64,000 bases of DNA, taken from the NCBI GenBank assembly GCA_023055505.1, contig JALIRH010000003.1, forward strand, positions 32,490,842 through 32,554,841. The letters are read 5' to 3'. A program made the position numbers and the translations under genes. Positions 10,506 to 24,400 of this stretch are shown one piece after another (the first letter of the stretch is position 1; every line of letters starts with the position of its first letter). Under the pieces are notes generated by a model. That model saw nothing but the letters and a program-made list of their open reading frames with translations, ran no database searches and was not told where the DNA came from. This DNA comes from Callipepla californica brunnescens (lineage: Eukaryota; Chordata; Aves; Galliformes; Odontophoridae).

Positions 10506-13400
10506 GGGTTCTATGTGAGTTTCACACTGAAGGCTGAAAGCGTTTGCCTTAAACTTCATTACACACTGGATAACTCGTTTGTATACTTGAAATATTTTTT
10601 GTCCTCTATGTATGGCATGAATTGAGGTGTATACATTTTTTATAGTTTTGTATCTATTGCAAGGTCTGAATGTTCACTTTAAGCCTTCTTATATCTTCTG
10701 TTTTAATGTGTACTATATTTAGAAAAAATATAGTTTATTAATGTTTGATTTTATTGTATTTGTTTTCATTTCTTACAGCTGGGGAAACAGCTGTTTTCCC
10801 TCTCATCAGTCACCTTGGAACTACTGAACTCTTGATTAGTAATGCTATGTAAAAGCATTGTATGTGCAAGATGCATAGCTTCTTAGAGCACTTATGTTTG
10901 CAACAGATACTGCCATTGGAGAAAGGAAGATACTCTCTTCATAAAGGAAAGAGTATATTGTGATAAGATGATGAAAAAGGCCTGCTTATCTAGAAAGTTT
11001 GCAGTCATTACTAGCTAAAGAGAGGTATGAAGCCTACACTAGGTGAACTCTTTCTGAATTAATTATTAAACTCATAACAGTGACTAGATGATTACATGTA
11101 CACTAAAGATTCTGCCAGACTGTCAGTTTTATTCTGTTATATCTTCGTCTTCTTCCCACACTAGACCCACTCTCCCTTCATATCTTTTTTTTTTTTCTTT
11201 TCGGTTGCTATTTGTGCCTCCAGGATATATATACATATATGGCCTTGTTCACCCACTTTAGCTTCAGGAAGATGTTCAAACTTCTGTATTCTTTTCACCT
11301 CTACAGTGTTAACTGACAGTGTGTGCACTGTCTGTTTTTCAACAGCAGAGGTACAGTTCTGTGCTCCAGGAAGCTTTAGTTTTCATGTGAGACCATCTTT
11401 TGGGGCAGTGCTGGAAAATGGGAGTGACAGAATCCAGTTGCCATATTCACTACATGCACTCTCCTGTGATCTTTGGAGAAGAGTGCAAAATGAGCTTTTG
11501 AGCTGTCCTTCGGAAGCCTACCATAAAGAATAGGGTAGTCAGCATGGCCCCAGGTGCTTGCTTGGAAGCAGTTGTACAGAAATTCTCATTCTCTTCTTCC
11601 TGAAGCACTGAGGTATGCTACAGAGCTGCAGCTTAAGTCTATGCAGTGCCTGGTACATGGGAGATCATATTTTTCAGTTTCAAATTGACTGCCTCCCACA
11701 GTTCCAAGTCAAGCTGTGAGGAAGTGGCAAAAATGTAAGTTCTGCCTTATGGTAGTGTAAATTATGGTAACACCATTGACATGTGGCCAGACATTGCTGA
11801 AAATTAGCAGGCATAGCAGAATTGTTTAAGCAAGGTCAAAGAAAGTGCATGGTAACTATAATAATTTAAAGATCAGTCTACTTTGGTAGTTTTTGCAGCA
11901 TGTTATGTTCTCCCATTTGTGATGAAAAAGGGATTTGTTATGGATTCGTAAATAATTTTAATGTATCTTGTAAGTCTTAAGTTCTGGGTCAGTATTGGAG
12001 GGTGAGTCAGAACACTATGAAATGAGGACTTGGACTTGTTGCTTCTTGTGACAGAAGCGCATTTCCCTGCCCCTCAGCTCAGGTAGTCCTGTTTGCCTGG
12101 CTACAGTCAGTTACATCCCTAGCTGGGAGGAGAGGGTACACATCCACTGGGTAGTTAGGCTGAATATAAGGAACAGTGAGAATAATCTACTTGGGAAGGT
12201 GGACTCTACCTTATAAGCATACATCTAGGCCAGTGGCATGGGGCTGACTCCATCTTATGAAGAACTGATGCAAAGAGAGGCTGATAGGCGTGAAAGAAGC
12301 CCCTCTGTATTGTCTGGTGGTGGTAATGAGGGGAAGGGAATTAAAGAGCCAGGCAGACTTGCTAGTTGGCTGGATCTCTGTATTTTACCTTGTTGAAGTG
12401 ATGATTCCTGATTTCAAAGACAGGTAATTGGGGTAAAAAAAAAAAAAAAGTCCTTTTAGCTGCATCTTTCAGCTTCTTGAAGAAAATGTATTGGTAGTAT
12501 TGCATGAGATCATTATGCAACTTCATGCATCTACATAAAGGTGCTTCTTTTTTCAAAGAGCTTGTTTCAGAATTATGCAGTACTTAGTTTTGAGAACGTT
12601 TTCTTTCCTCCTTTCTTTCCTCTACAGATAATCGAAGGTTCGTGTTTTTGATGAGACGGACACGTTTGCACAGCTATAAGATTCTTAACAGGAAGAGCGG
12701 GGATAAGAATAAGACACGGGCACCCAAATCTTTACAGTAGTGTGACTTTTTTCTTTCACGTTTCGTGCCCAATCTATGTGAGCATTCCTTCCCCCCCTCA
12801 AAATTCAGTTCATTCCCGATCCTGTGGATAGTTCACTGGATTTTGGTGTTGATCCTAATTCTCTGAAGCTGAGGAGTCCATCAGCTCAAAAACACGTTCA
12901 AGTTGCTTCTTCTCTAACCATCAGCAAGCACCTACCATCTCGTGGTGGGAGGTGGTACTGCAGACCTCTAAATGGAGCAACGCCGTGGGGATGAGCATGC
13001 CTGTAGCTGTGGAGACTCAGCAGGGAGATCCAAGGGTAACTGCAGTGAGCATGAAGCTCACACAAAAGCTTGTTACCATCATACAGGTGGCGATAGTGCC
13101 AAAATAATCCAGTTTAGCTGCTAACAGACTGCTAGTCAGTAAGTGCTGTGTTCATCTGAACTAAAAATTCAGTGTCACTATTAGACTGAGCTGGATAGAT
13201 CCAAAAAGCTCTGTTCTAATTACTGGGTTGTGTTCTGACACTCAGGTGTTGTCAGTCTCCAAATTGGAGAAGAAAAAAAAGCATTCTAAATGAAAGCTAA
13301 ATACACGGGAAGGGAAGTAAGAGTTTGTGGGGACACCAGGGTCAGAGAAGCCCAAATGAATCACTGTCAAAGGCTTTGAGAGCTGAGAAATAGAAATCCA
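10506..13400. other. EDARADD-LGALS8 intergenic region
   Basis: A+T-rich DNA with T-runs near 11185 and an A-run near 12435. Apart from the exon-like ORF at 12628-12740, I see no gene and no CR1 fragment here. An ORF at 11306-11533 has no recognisable domain. Confidence 0.5.
12628..12740 (+). other. Exon-like orphan ORF (candidate terminal exon)
   Basis: A strong polypyrimidine tract runs into CTACAG ending at 12627. The following 113 nt are open in only one of three phases, needing one base from an upstream exon. They then encode 36 residues ending at TAG (12738-12740). The peptide is very basic (NRRFVFLMRRTRLHSYK, then RKSGDKNKTR) and I do not recognise it. The required phase equals that left by the EDARADD exon ending at 5276, so an alternative EDARADD end without the death domain is conceivable. 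It could equally be chance or an exon of an unknown transcript. Confidence 0.25.
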
Positions 13401-13670
13401 CGAGTCCCTTGCGACTCCGGATGTTGCGGGCCCGCCGCCATCACGTCAGGCCGCAGCGGCGCGCTGACGACACACGCGGACGTTGGCGGCAGGCGGGGCG
13501 GGGCCATGGCTGCGCGGGGCGGGCTCGGCCCCGCGGTGTCGGCAGGCGGCTAGGCGCTGAGGTGAGCGATGGGCGGCCTGAGGGGGGGACTGAACGTAGC
13601 GATAAGCCTGAGCGTGGGGGCTGTGGGGATCGCGGCCGGGGTTGGCTTGTTGTGCTGGGTTTATAGCCGG
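13400..13670 (+). promoter_or_regulatory. LGALS8: LGALS8 CpG-island promoter and first non-coding exon
   Basis: A sharp rise in G+C and CpG with no TATA box marks a CpG island. A CRE-like TCACGTCA lies near 13441. An untranslated first exon appears to end at 13561 with the donor GTGAGC; its 5' end cannot be fixed by eye. It would splice to the acceptor at 15328 ahead of the start codon. The intervening intron (13562-15328) holds no recognisable gene. Confidence 0.75.
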
Positions 13671-15409
13671 GCGGGGATGGTGGCTGCTGGTTGTAAGGTT
13701 TCACTCCCTTTTTTTGCCCTGTTTTAATCTTTCTTGTGCCTTTCTATCTCCTTGTTTCTCACTGAGCAGGCTTTACCCGCTTTGCAGTCTGAAGCATGCA
13801 CGACTACATCAATTCTACACACGCAGGCAGGGAACCTTGCCTTAGCGTTGCAGACTTAAAACGTGCCATCGCATTTCCAGGCAGCAGTTCTGCGATGGAA
13901 AATTTCCCAGGAGCTGGCAGTTCTGTGCCCATCGCTTGTTTAGCGAAATGGAGCCTGCCTTGCAGCTCCCCCTCCTTGCTGTCACCTTCCCCATAAAACA
14001 GCCCAACGAATGACTTTGCCGTGTTGCCGCCTGGTGTGCCAGGATTGACCTGTGTAAGAGTGCAGGTGTATGGCACCCAGCTGTGGCTGCGGTTCTGTTC
14101 TTTGCTCTCATTCAGTGAGAGCTAATTGCTTGCCAAGGAAAGCTCACTGAGCAGGCTGCTGGGGACTGGACTTTAGATCTAGGTGGTGTTTCTTTGGTTT
14201 GCTGTTAGGCTTGCCAGTGATATAGTCAGAATTGTTTCCTGTGTTGCCTTGGGTTCCTAATTTTAAAAGTGAAAGTATTAGGATTTTCCTGCTTCAGCAC
14301 ATTCCTGTTTTGCACCTTTGATCTTCTGAGAAATCCACAGCTAGTGTGCAGCGCAGGCCGGACGTACAACACTGGTGTTCCCTAAAATGTGTTCCCTAAG
14401 GTATATTCCAGACACTGGTCCTAAGCAGGAGAGTTAATGCCCTTCTGGCCCAAATCTCCCCCAAGATCAGCCAGATGTTGCAATGGGTCACGCCGCTGAT
14501 GAGTCATTGCAGAGGGTCATGGACTATTTCTTTATTTAGTGCCTAGCAGTTTCGCACAGTAAAACCTTCTTCTTTGTCTTTTTCCTGCCTGCCATTCTTC
14601 ACCACACAGCTTGCTTGCTAACTTTTCTCCAGAACGTGCCTGAAGGAACAACCTAGCAGCTTTGAAGTTGGCCCATGAGCTTTGGTCACTTTCTTAGAAG
14701 GTGTGCTGAAGAAATGGCAGCGTACTCACAAGCTGTTGTTTCTTTTTTTTTGTTAGTCCTATGTATTCGATTTAGGTTTTGCAGAATCCTGTAGTTATTT
14801 GTGCAGTTCAGGAATTGCATGTGTTAGGGGAAGAAATGCCCTTTGCTTCCTGCTGTGTCAGTATCCCGTCGCTTCCTGTAAGATAAAGCTGGAAAAAGCA
14901 AGTTCTGCCCCTCGAACCTGGCCTGATTACTCCATGGTAACAGCACTGGAAGTGAAACGAAAATGGGTATTTATTTTGGAAAAAAAACATTTCTACTGTG
15001 GACCTTTTCCAAGGTTGCAGGTAGGAGTTGACTGCAAATGTAGACTTGTTAAGGGCTAGCCGAGGGTTATCTGTGTTGCCCTGTGCATTAGTGATTTTTA
15101 TATAGGATTCTGTCTTGGTGTACATAATCTTAGGAAGCAGAGGTTAAGAACTGTACCTGTGTGCACTATCCCTTGCTAGGATGGCATGTTATTTCTTTAA
15201 CTAAGCCTTTAAGTTTGACATTTCAAAACTTGATCACGTTTCCTGGAAAGATGTTTAACATTATAATTCAAAGAGTTTTACTTTATGTGGTGTTACTGTT
15301 TTTCTCATTAAAAGTTTTGGCTTTTCAGAGGGATCCACGCTTTGGTGCAGGCAGATCAGTACGCTCTGAGAGTCGTCACATAGAGACGACTTGAACTGGA
15401 GGAGGGAAG

Positions 15410-18400
15410 ATGATGTCCTTGGATGGAATGCAGAAGAAAATCAGTAACCCGGTAACTCTTATGTCAACGACTCCTCCCTTGGGAAATGAGACTTAGCTTT
15501 ATGGCAGCAGTTAGCAGAGCACTCCTATGGTTTTGTACAGTGACGGTGTTACTGAGAGCTTTTGGTGTTGCTTGAGTGCTTGAAAAAGAACCACCCATTA
15601 GGTTCTGTATTTTTCTACTCGTGCTCTAGGGCAGTAGCCTCGCACTGGCATGAGAAGTGGGCTGGAGCTGTACTTTTCATTGTCTCTTTAACAACAGTAC
15701 TTCTGAGCCTGCAGGAGAAGAATTTGTTCTAGTTCTAGCACAGAATGTTACAAAAAAACCCAACTCTAGATCTATAAAGAATCTCTGTGGAATGTGCAGT
15801 GCCACATACCTGTACAGGACTTCCTTATCTCTTGTAGTTCTGAACTGATACAGTCCAGTGCCCTCAAGTGCATCCTGTTATTCAGATCCACTGCTTGTTC
15901 ATTGCTTGTGCAGTGGATAGACAAATGAGTGATGGGGAAATAGCTTCTGCTTTCTTCACAAGGATCCAGTTGGGGTAAGAGGGGAGGCTGTATGGAGATG
16001 GAACTAAAGCTGAATTGCAAATGGAAGACTGGAAGTTGTAGATTAGGGTTTTAGAGCCTGATTCTGGTGGAGGAGGAGAGGGCTAGTAAATGTGTGAGTG
16101 AAGTTCTCTGTGTAAGGAAAAGAGGAAGAGTTCAGCAAAACTGGATGGCAGTAGGGGGAATGATGAGTATGGTGGGTGACGAGACTGAGCTGGAGAGCAT
16201 AAAGGGATGAAATTGGGGCTTAGGCATCGAGAGCCTAGGGAGGGAATAAGAGTGATTATTTGGGGTTGGAATGTGGAGACAGGTGTGAAAGGTTGCTCCA
16301 GTAAACTGAGGACAGCCTTCAGACAAGGTCTGAGCAACAGTCTCTAGAAGACCTTGCTTTGAGGAATGCACTGAGCTAGAAATACCAAGGGTGTTTTTCA
16401 ACCTCAGTTTTTCTGTGAAGTTCTGAACAAAATGAAGGGAAAGCTGAAGTGCAGGTGAGGACATTAGCAGAGGAGATTGTGCTCGTGACAGCAAACTTGA
16501 AATGGACCTGATTGTTCTTCCGATATGTGTTGAACCAGCATTGGCTGGTTCAGTCGTTGTGAGTTGTTGCATGTGGGATGCATGCTGAACTATAGCTTCA
16601 GTCTTGCTCTTGAGCTGAATGCGTGGAAACACAAGATGAACTTTGTAGGGCTGTGAAAACTTCCCAGTTTAAAGTGAATTGTTCCATGAACAGCAACACT
16701 TAAAAGTTTTTTTTAAATGTTTGACTTTTAGACATGTTTATTCACTTAATGTACTGTTTCGAAACATCCAGAAAATCCTACTTTTTCCCTTCTGCCCTTT
16801 ATTCAACTCATCTGACAAGAAAATGTCACGCCCCATCTGACGGGACGCTGTCAGCTATCTGGCAAGCTGGATAAAAATTGTATTGTTCCATCCCTTTTCT
16901 CTTCATGTGTCTTCTCATTTGTGAAAACTGTCAGATATTAGAAGCAAATTGATCTTTGGTACCTTTCAAACTGAGTTAAATGTCAGCTAGTTGGCTTCAT
17001 AGAAAACTTCTGAAGGTTTGTAAGAGAACTGGGATGGAGATAAATCAAGTAGTGTCACAAGCATTATTCTTAATGGATGATTTAAAATCAGCACAGTTCT
17101 TGAGGCGTGAGGAAATTACAGGCATGTTCCATAATGATGGAACCTCGTTAAGTCTGTAGTATTACACCCAGGAAATGCTCTATTATGGCCATGCAGATTC
17201 CATGTCTGAGCTTCTGGACAATGGATTGCCAACCTTATTTTCTATTAGATGTATCCTTCCGGATGTAAGAAAGGAAGTATCTCCTCCAAATATAATTAAC
17301 TTTGATCCAGTGGAGTATTCAAATCCCAGCATCACTGGGCTGCCTCTGTATGTTTCGTATTGGCTCACCTTTGGAGACTGAGCCAGTCATTTATACCCTG
17401 CTGTGATTCTCAAAGCTACTGCCCCCTCAGGATCAGTGTGTTTAAGCCACATTACGCAGAGAAAATAAGCAGGATGTGTCTTTTTAGTTATTATTTGGAT
17501 AAAATTGAGCATCTTTTGTTCAACTGGTTGATTAGGGAACGAAGCTATTAGAGTACTGGCAGTAAGCAAAAGGATTCCTTCAGTCTGTTTGTTCTTTCAC
17601 TAGTAATACCTAATTTTATGTTGTCACCCTCCTCTACTGCATCCAGTTAAGCCAGTAAAACACAGAAGACTTTAAACAATTTGATCAGTTGTGAGTTTAT
17701 AATACTTGTAAAACAAGTCTGCATTATATGATGTAAAAGATGACTGCAAAGAGAGGTTTTGTGCAATATGTGGTTAGATGAAGAGAAGGAGAGAAGGTGG
17801 AAATGAACAGTGCTCTGGATTTAGGCGTTTTTTTGCTGTTATTCCCTCTCTGCTCTTTGACATAGCTGCTTCTTTTCTAATCACTGTTTTTCAGAAGGGA
17901 ACGAAAACAAGCAAATTGGCAGCTGCTGTAGTCTGGCATTAAAAATGTTCTGGAAGATACCTCCTGCAACCAGCAAGGGACAGTAGTTAGTCCTTGACAG
18001 TGACCTAATTTGAGGTTGAATTCTCTTTATTAGAAGCGAGACAATAAAAAAGTGGCATTATTTTTTAGAGAGCTAGGTGTGAAGGCTGTACATGTTTAGC
18101 TTTAATTTTATCTGAGAAGGCTGATCTTCAGTGATGAACATCTCCTTGTTATTTCCTTCTGTTTGTAGCTGGTATTTAATGCTTTACTGGTGTTTTGTTT
18201 AAATGGAATACTGGCTGGCTGTCTTTTAATGTGCTAGAGCATCACTTCAATAAGTATTAAAATATTGTTTAAAAAACTATATGTATTTTGCTTCCCTCAT
18301 CAAATGTAGTGTCTTTTTTCCCTCCCTATTCTAGGTCATTCCCTATGTTGGGACAATTCTTGGTGGCCTTGCTCCTGGAGAGCTGATTGTGATACACGGA

Positions 18401-21400
18401 AGTGTTCCTGATGATGCAGACAGGTAGTGACTACAGTATCACTTTATGAATTATCATCAGGTGAACAAGCCTGTAATGAATAAAATGTTTCCAGGTGTCC
18501 TGTGTAGGATGGCAGACAAAGACTTCATCTTAAGTCCTTGTGATAGTGTCCCAGAGAATACAAGCTTAAGTGATTAATAAAAGTTTTGTGACGAAGGTTG
18601 GAGGATGAACTGGTTTTTGCTTTCAATGGATCCTCTCTTCTCTGTTTTTGCTTTGCCTGCTTTGGCATTATTTCCCTGTCATGTCATTCCTCATGGTATC
18701 TGAAGAGGTTATCTGAGACTGACAGAAGTGTTAGCCTGAATGTCAAACTAAGAGACTGAATGCATTGCTTGAAGGAATTGGCTTACATCTGAAATGAGGT
18801 GTGAACTATGGCTTGTGCCAGGTGGGGAGGTCCTGTTCCCTGACTTGCCCCAAAGGTCATTAGGTTATTTTGCTGAAGCAGGTAGTGGGTGGAGATGGTA
18901 AAAGCATTAAGTGAGGAGCTCAGGTGGTAGGAATGATAAGTATGATTAGTGCTTAACTATTGTAACTCATTGCAACAAACGTTGGGAGAGCATTTCACAA
19001 AAGCTTAGAAGATGGACAAACGTTTGATTTTTTTTCTTCCTTGTACAGCAAATCTCACTGTATAACGTCTACACACCCCGAGGCTCGTCAGTAAAACACA
19101 GGTCTGTTGAACTTTGTATGCAATTTCTGACAGACTGATCTGAGTGTGGTTTGTCTTATGTTTAGGTTCCAGGTGGATTTACAGTGCGGCAGTAGTGTAA
19201 AGCCTCGAGCTGATGTTGCCTTTCACTTCAACCCCCGCTTCAAATGGTCTGGCTGCGTTGTTTGCAACACCCTGGAGAGGGAAAAATGGGGCTGGGAAGA
19301 AATCACTTATGAGATGCCTTTTCAGAAAGGGAGGCCGTTTGAGGTTGTCATCATGGTTTTAAAGGATAAATTCCAGGTGAGTTTGGGTTGATTCTTGTTC
19401 CAGTTGTCAGGTCAATAAACAGGATGTATTTAGCACGCGTACAATATAATTGGAAGCCTTGGTCTCTTTGTTAAATAAGTATGGTCTAATTATAGAAAAG
19501 TTCAGGAGTTTTTCTTTAAAGAGATGCTAAGTAAATCACACCTCACATTTTTGTCTGGTTCCCTTCAAATTTGCATGAGTAGGCAAGTAACTTTCTGCCA
19601 TCATTAATGATTTTTCCTCTGTTTTGTTCTCATCTGCAAAGGACAGATCTGACAGTAAACCTAGTGTAGGACAGTCCTCTTGGTGGAAATGCACAGTGCA
19701 TGTTCTTGCTCTGTTAGACTTCTAGCAGAGCAATTAGGTTGGTAAAACCACAGTCACAGGTCATGGAGGGATAAAAACTAAAGGTGTGAGATGTGAATAA
19801 ATCAAATATCCTTCACAGTAAAAAGGGACTGAATGGTGGATGAGGTGAACTTGGTCACCTTGAAGTTTCCAGGAAATTCTCTGCTTCTGTACCAAAGCAC
19901 TGAAAACAGATACACACGTATAATTTAATTTGCAGACTGTTTAATGTGATTTTTTTTCCTATTTTCTTTCCTCCTGTCTCTTTAGGTATCTGTAAACAAG
20001 AAGCACTTGCTGCTCTACAATCACAGGATTAGCCTTGGGAGGATAGATACACTTGGAATATATGGCAAAGTGCAGATCAAAAGTATAGAGTTTGTTTCTA
20101 ATGTAAGTTTTATATACTGCTGACTCTTAAGATTCCTTTTCTCTGGCTTGCTAAACATTAGAGTAGGAATTATGGTGAAAAGGTAATTAAAAAAAGCAGC
20201 TACTTAGTCTAATTTCAGTATTAAGGGTGTTCCCCCTGCCCCTTCCTCTCAACAGCTAGCTCTGTTGGAGAAAGTAAATCAGTAGAGAGGGTGTGCAGAG
20301 AAATCCCTTGATATGGAAGGGTGAGAGAACAGAAAGGGGAGGTGGTAAATACCAGGGAGGTAAATGCCTTGTCCTTTTGTTCTTCTTCCTTGCTGCTCAT
20401 TGAGGCAGCCTATCTATTTCTGTGCAATACACTTTGTCTCTTCTGCCCTGCCCTCACTGTAATATGGGCAAAGCTTGGGTTTCCTGCTGCCAAACAGCAG
20501 GTCTATTTCAGGTCATTAGACTAATGACCTGTTCTGAAGGAAAGTGGAGATTTGAGCCTGGCCAAAGCAGAGCCTGAGCTTTAAAGATAAGTCTGCTCAC
20601 TGGTCATTTGTAAAGCATGTGTACAGACTTTTTTGTTGAGCCCTGCCACCCGACCTTGGGTATGTTGCTGGAGAAACGATGCATCAAAGCTATCAGAGTC
20701 TCAGTCTTGAAGAGACTGAGTGCAAGCAGGTGCGGTAGGTTGGTTTCTGTCCTAAGCACAAAACAATAAGAGTTGCTTTTGTCTGTGGCTACTGATTCCA
20801 TATTCTTTGAGGAAGAGAGGAGGGGACGAGTGACTATTTCCGTTCTGTCTTCTAGTGCATACTTTTCTGAGGAGGAAGAGTGAGTGTTTATCCTGAAATA
20901 AACTGGATACAGTATGCTGCAGATAGGCTGGAATTTTATCTGTGCATGTCTTTGTTGTTTATATGATGTACAGTGCAAAGGGACAGGGATATGGGAAGCT
21001 GAGAGGAATCCCAAGCACACCCCCACCCCTCTACCTGCCTGTGCTGAGTAGGTATCCTCAGATGCTAAAGGGTTATGAGTGCTCTGACTATTAAGTAAGG
21101 ATTCAAATTGTGATGTAGTAGTCTTTTGTTGTGGTTTAACTCAGCAAGCAGTAAACAGTATACAGTCATTTGCTCACCCTTTTATCCCCCTCCCCCCCTC
21201 AAATGGGGTGGAAGAGAGAACTGAAAAAACAAAACCAAACTAATGAAAAATTAAGTGAAACTCAAGTTGAGATAAAAGTTGTTTACTAAGAAGAGAAAGA
21301 GAAAAAAAGAAAAAAAAAAAAAGGTAATAGTAATGTTATATACTTTATCCAAAACAAGATGCATAAGCATCTTGTTTACCAACTGCCTGCCAATGCTTCT

Positions 21401-24400
21401 AGCCATACCCCCAAGCAGCAGTTGCCTGCCCAGTCAACTCCTCACTCCATTTTTTAAGGGTTTTTTCTTTTTGTTTTCTTGATATTATAATGGTGTGGGA
21501 CATCCCTTTGGCCAGGTTAAGTCAGTTGTCTCAGTTCTGTCCCCTCCAGCCCCTCACGTGTAGGATAGTAGGAAAAGCTGAGAAGCTGAAATGTCCTTGT
21601 CTCAGCAGAAGCTAGAAGCATTGGTGTGTTATCAACATCATTTTTCTCCAAAATCTAAAACATCGCATCATACCAAGAAGGAAAATTCAGCTTTGCCCAG
21701 CTGAAACCAGGACATCTCTGAAAATCTTGATCTGGCTTTAGCAGTGGATGTTCAAGACTTCTCCTTTGTAGGAGGGCTTTTATAGGGGTTCAGCAGTCTT
21801 TTTCTGCACCTTAGCCCATTTCCACGTTAACAGTTAAAGTGTCAGAGCAACACATGTCCATTATGTTTCTAAAACACCTTTATGTTCCATGGTGTTAGCA
21901 GTGACATGTAAATATCTCTCTTTCTGCAGTCTGTACAGGGCTCTCAGCCATCATCTGTAGGAGTAACAAAGATAAACACAGAAAATGTACGTATGTTTTT
22001 AAAAGACTGCATGAGTCTCCCTGTCGCCTGATGAGCTACTTAATGTTGTTTGTTTTCTTTTGTAGGGGGAAATGCCAGATGGTTTGCAATTTGTAAGTAT
22101 CTCATGTAGACATAGGCACATGAAAAGTAAAAAACAAATGAACAAAACCCTTAATTATTCAAGAAGAAAAAATGAGCACAGAACAAGGGAATTGAGAATC
22201 AACTGAGAAATAATCATCAGTGAGATTTTATAGAGAGCAGTCCACTCTGTTAGTACAAATAAATGAGAAGCTATTTGTTAAACCATATAGAAAACCTAAA
22301 GGACAAACATGGTATCCATAGCCCTAAACAGAGGAGTAAACAGCAGAGTGCCTTAAACTTTAAAGGAAGAACCAACCAAGTAATATCAAAACCTCTGTTC
22401 AAATAAGCACTCCTAGTTTTCTTTACATTGGGGAATAATTTCAGAACAAACTTGTGTTTAAAAGTATTCTGCAGTCTTAATAAGCCAGATGACCTTGTGT
22501 TAATGTGTGTATCTCAGGACTTCCCTGGTTACATATCCTTCCTGGTGGCTGCTCCGTGCTTACCCCGGCTGTGCCTCAGGTGGCTGGATGCTAGCATTGC
22601 AGCTTGGGGTTGGTTCTAGCTAGCACCCAACTAGCAAGGAGCATAGGCAGAGTGAGTGCTCATCTTTTTGCAAAAAAATTGCACAGAGGAACAGCATCCA
22701 GAGTGGAGTAAAGACCACACTCAAATTCAAAAGGGATTGGAAGGCAGCTATAGATAGAAGCAGAATTATGGAGAAAGTGGAGCTGCAGGGTGTGCTTTGT
22801 TGGTTAACAGTGCCCTCCTTAGCATTCTTAAACCAAATTCTAGGCAGTGTTGTCATTTACAAGTGGTGGACTTGAAAGAGAAAAAGAAACACATAGTATT
22901 TATCTTTTATTTTAACATTCGTTCTTTTTCCTTGATCAGAATAACTTTTAGCACAGTGGAAAAGCTGAGGTGGGAGGGGAAAGTAAGCATTGCTTTGTTT
23001 GCCCCTGTAAAACTTCTCCACGATAGAGTTAATATCCCAGAATCAATATTTCTGTCAATAGAAATAACTTAAGCTGTGAGTGCAGATCACAAGGTCACAG
23101 AACTGTAGGTGTTGGAAGGGACCTCTAGAGATCATGGAGTCCAACCCCCTGCCAAAGCAGCTCCCTAGCCCAGGTTGCACAGGTAGCACAGGTGGGTCTT
23201 GAATGTCTCCAGAGAAGGAGACTCCACCACCTCTCTGTGCAGCCTGTGCCAGTGCTCCGTCACTGCATAGTGAAGAAGTTCCATGCATATTTGTTTGGGA
23301 AGTGATGTGAAACTGTAGGCCAGATTTCTTCCTGCTGTAGTGAAGCTCGGCTTGTTTGTTGAAAAAATGTAAGTCATAGTCATATTTTTCACTGGTGCTG
23401 TATTTTCAGGCAATTCCGTTTGTTGGGAAACTTGATTCTGCACTTCATCCAGGATGCACGGTTGCTATTAAAGGAGAAGTGAATAAAAACCCAAAGAGGT
23501 AAATCTTAGCAATTTTCTGCTGTTAACTGACCTGCTCTTGGGAAGGAATAGGCTTTTCTTTTGCCTTGGTGTATCCTTACTCACTTACGATTTTGCATCT
23601 GGAACCATTTGAAACTACAGCGCAGTTTTCTTAGGTACCTGCAGGATGCTGCTTTAGGAAAGACTTAAAGGACAGCTCAATTGAGAAAAGGAAAGGTAAA
23701 ATCTGTCTTGCGTGCTAAACCTGCATCATTTTTGTGAGGTTGTATGTCTGATCTGGATTTCAGTTGTGCAAGGCATGCAAGCACACATGCAGTACAAAGA
23801 CAGCTTTTCATAGAATTGTAGAATGGTTTGTGTTCCAATCCCCCAGTTATAGGCAGAGTCACCTCCCATTATACCAGGTTGCTCAAAGTATTTATTCTTA
23901 AGAGATCTAAGAATGAGGAAAGTGGAAGAATTGGATGGAAAAATGAGTGAGAGTTGAGTTGCTGATGTGCTTAAATGCTACCGTTACAAGAAGTCTCTGT
24001 ATACTTCGGTTAACCTTGGGGATGTGAGAGATTGAAGGTACTTAACTGACAATTGGTTTTAAAATTTAGTAGGGGAGTATGAGCTATCATTTTGATAGCA
24101 AATCAGAAGCAACAGATTGCAAAGAAGTTATTTTCCCAATGTAATTTAAAGAAAGAAAATGGAGTGCAGCACGGTCAGCATAAAGTTGAGGAAATGTCCA
24201 TGCTTCAGTGTGCCCTTCACTTTAAGGGTAGTTTGTGCACACACATTTAGTGCAAATTACTAGAAACGTGGGGATTTTTTGCTTTGTGTGTATGCATTTC
24301 ACTTCCTCAGAACACCTGTCACCTTCCCTGCAGCTGTATGGCCCTCAGAGGTCATCTTATTACTAGGACGCAAGGTCTATAAATCTTATCTGTGAAGTCT

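Noticed and set aside
13409..13704. ORFs of 85-87 codons on both strands at the LGALS8 CpG island
   Set aside because: Arg/Pro/Gly-rich translation of CpG-island DNA. The real first exon here is untranslated.
16132..16632. 166-codon ORF on the minus strand in an LGALS8 intron, among the longest non-exonic ORFs
   Set aside because: Low-complexity composition, no recognisable domain, no promoter or splice context. Long chance ORFs of this size are expected in 64 kb.
20604..21026. 140-codon minus ORF in an LGALS8 intron
   Set aside because: No domain recognised and no conserved motif; it runs up to the LTR. Not supported as a gene.
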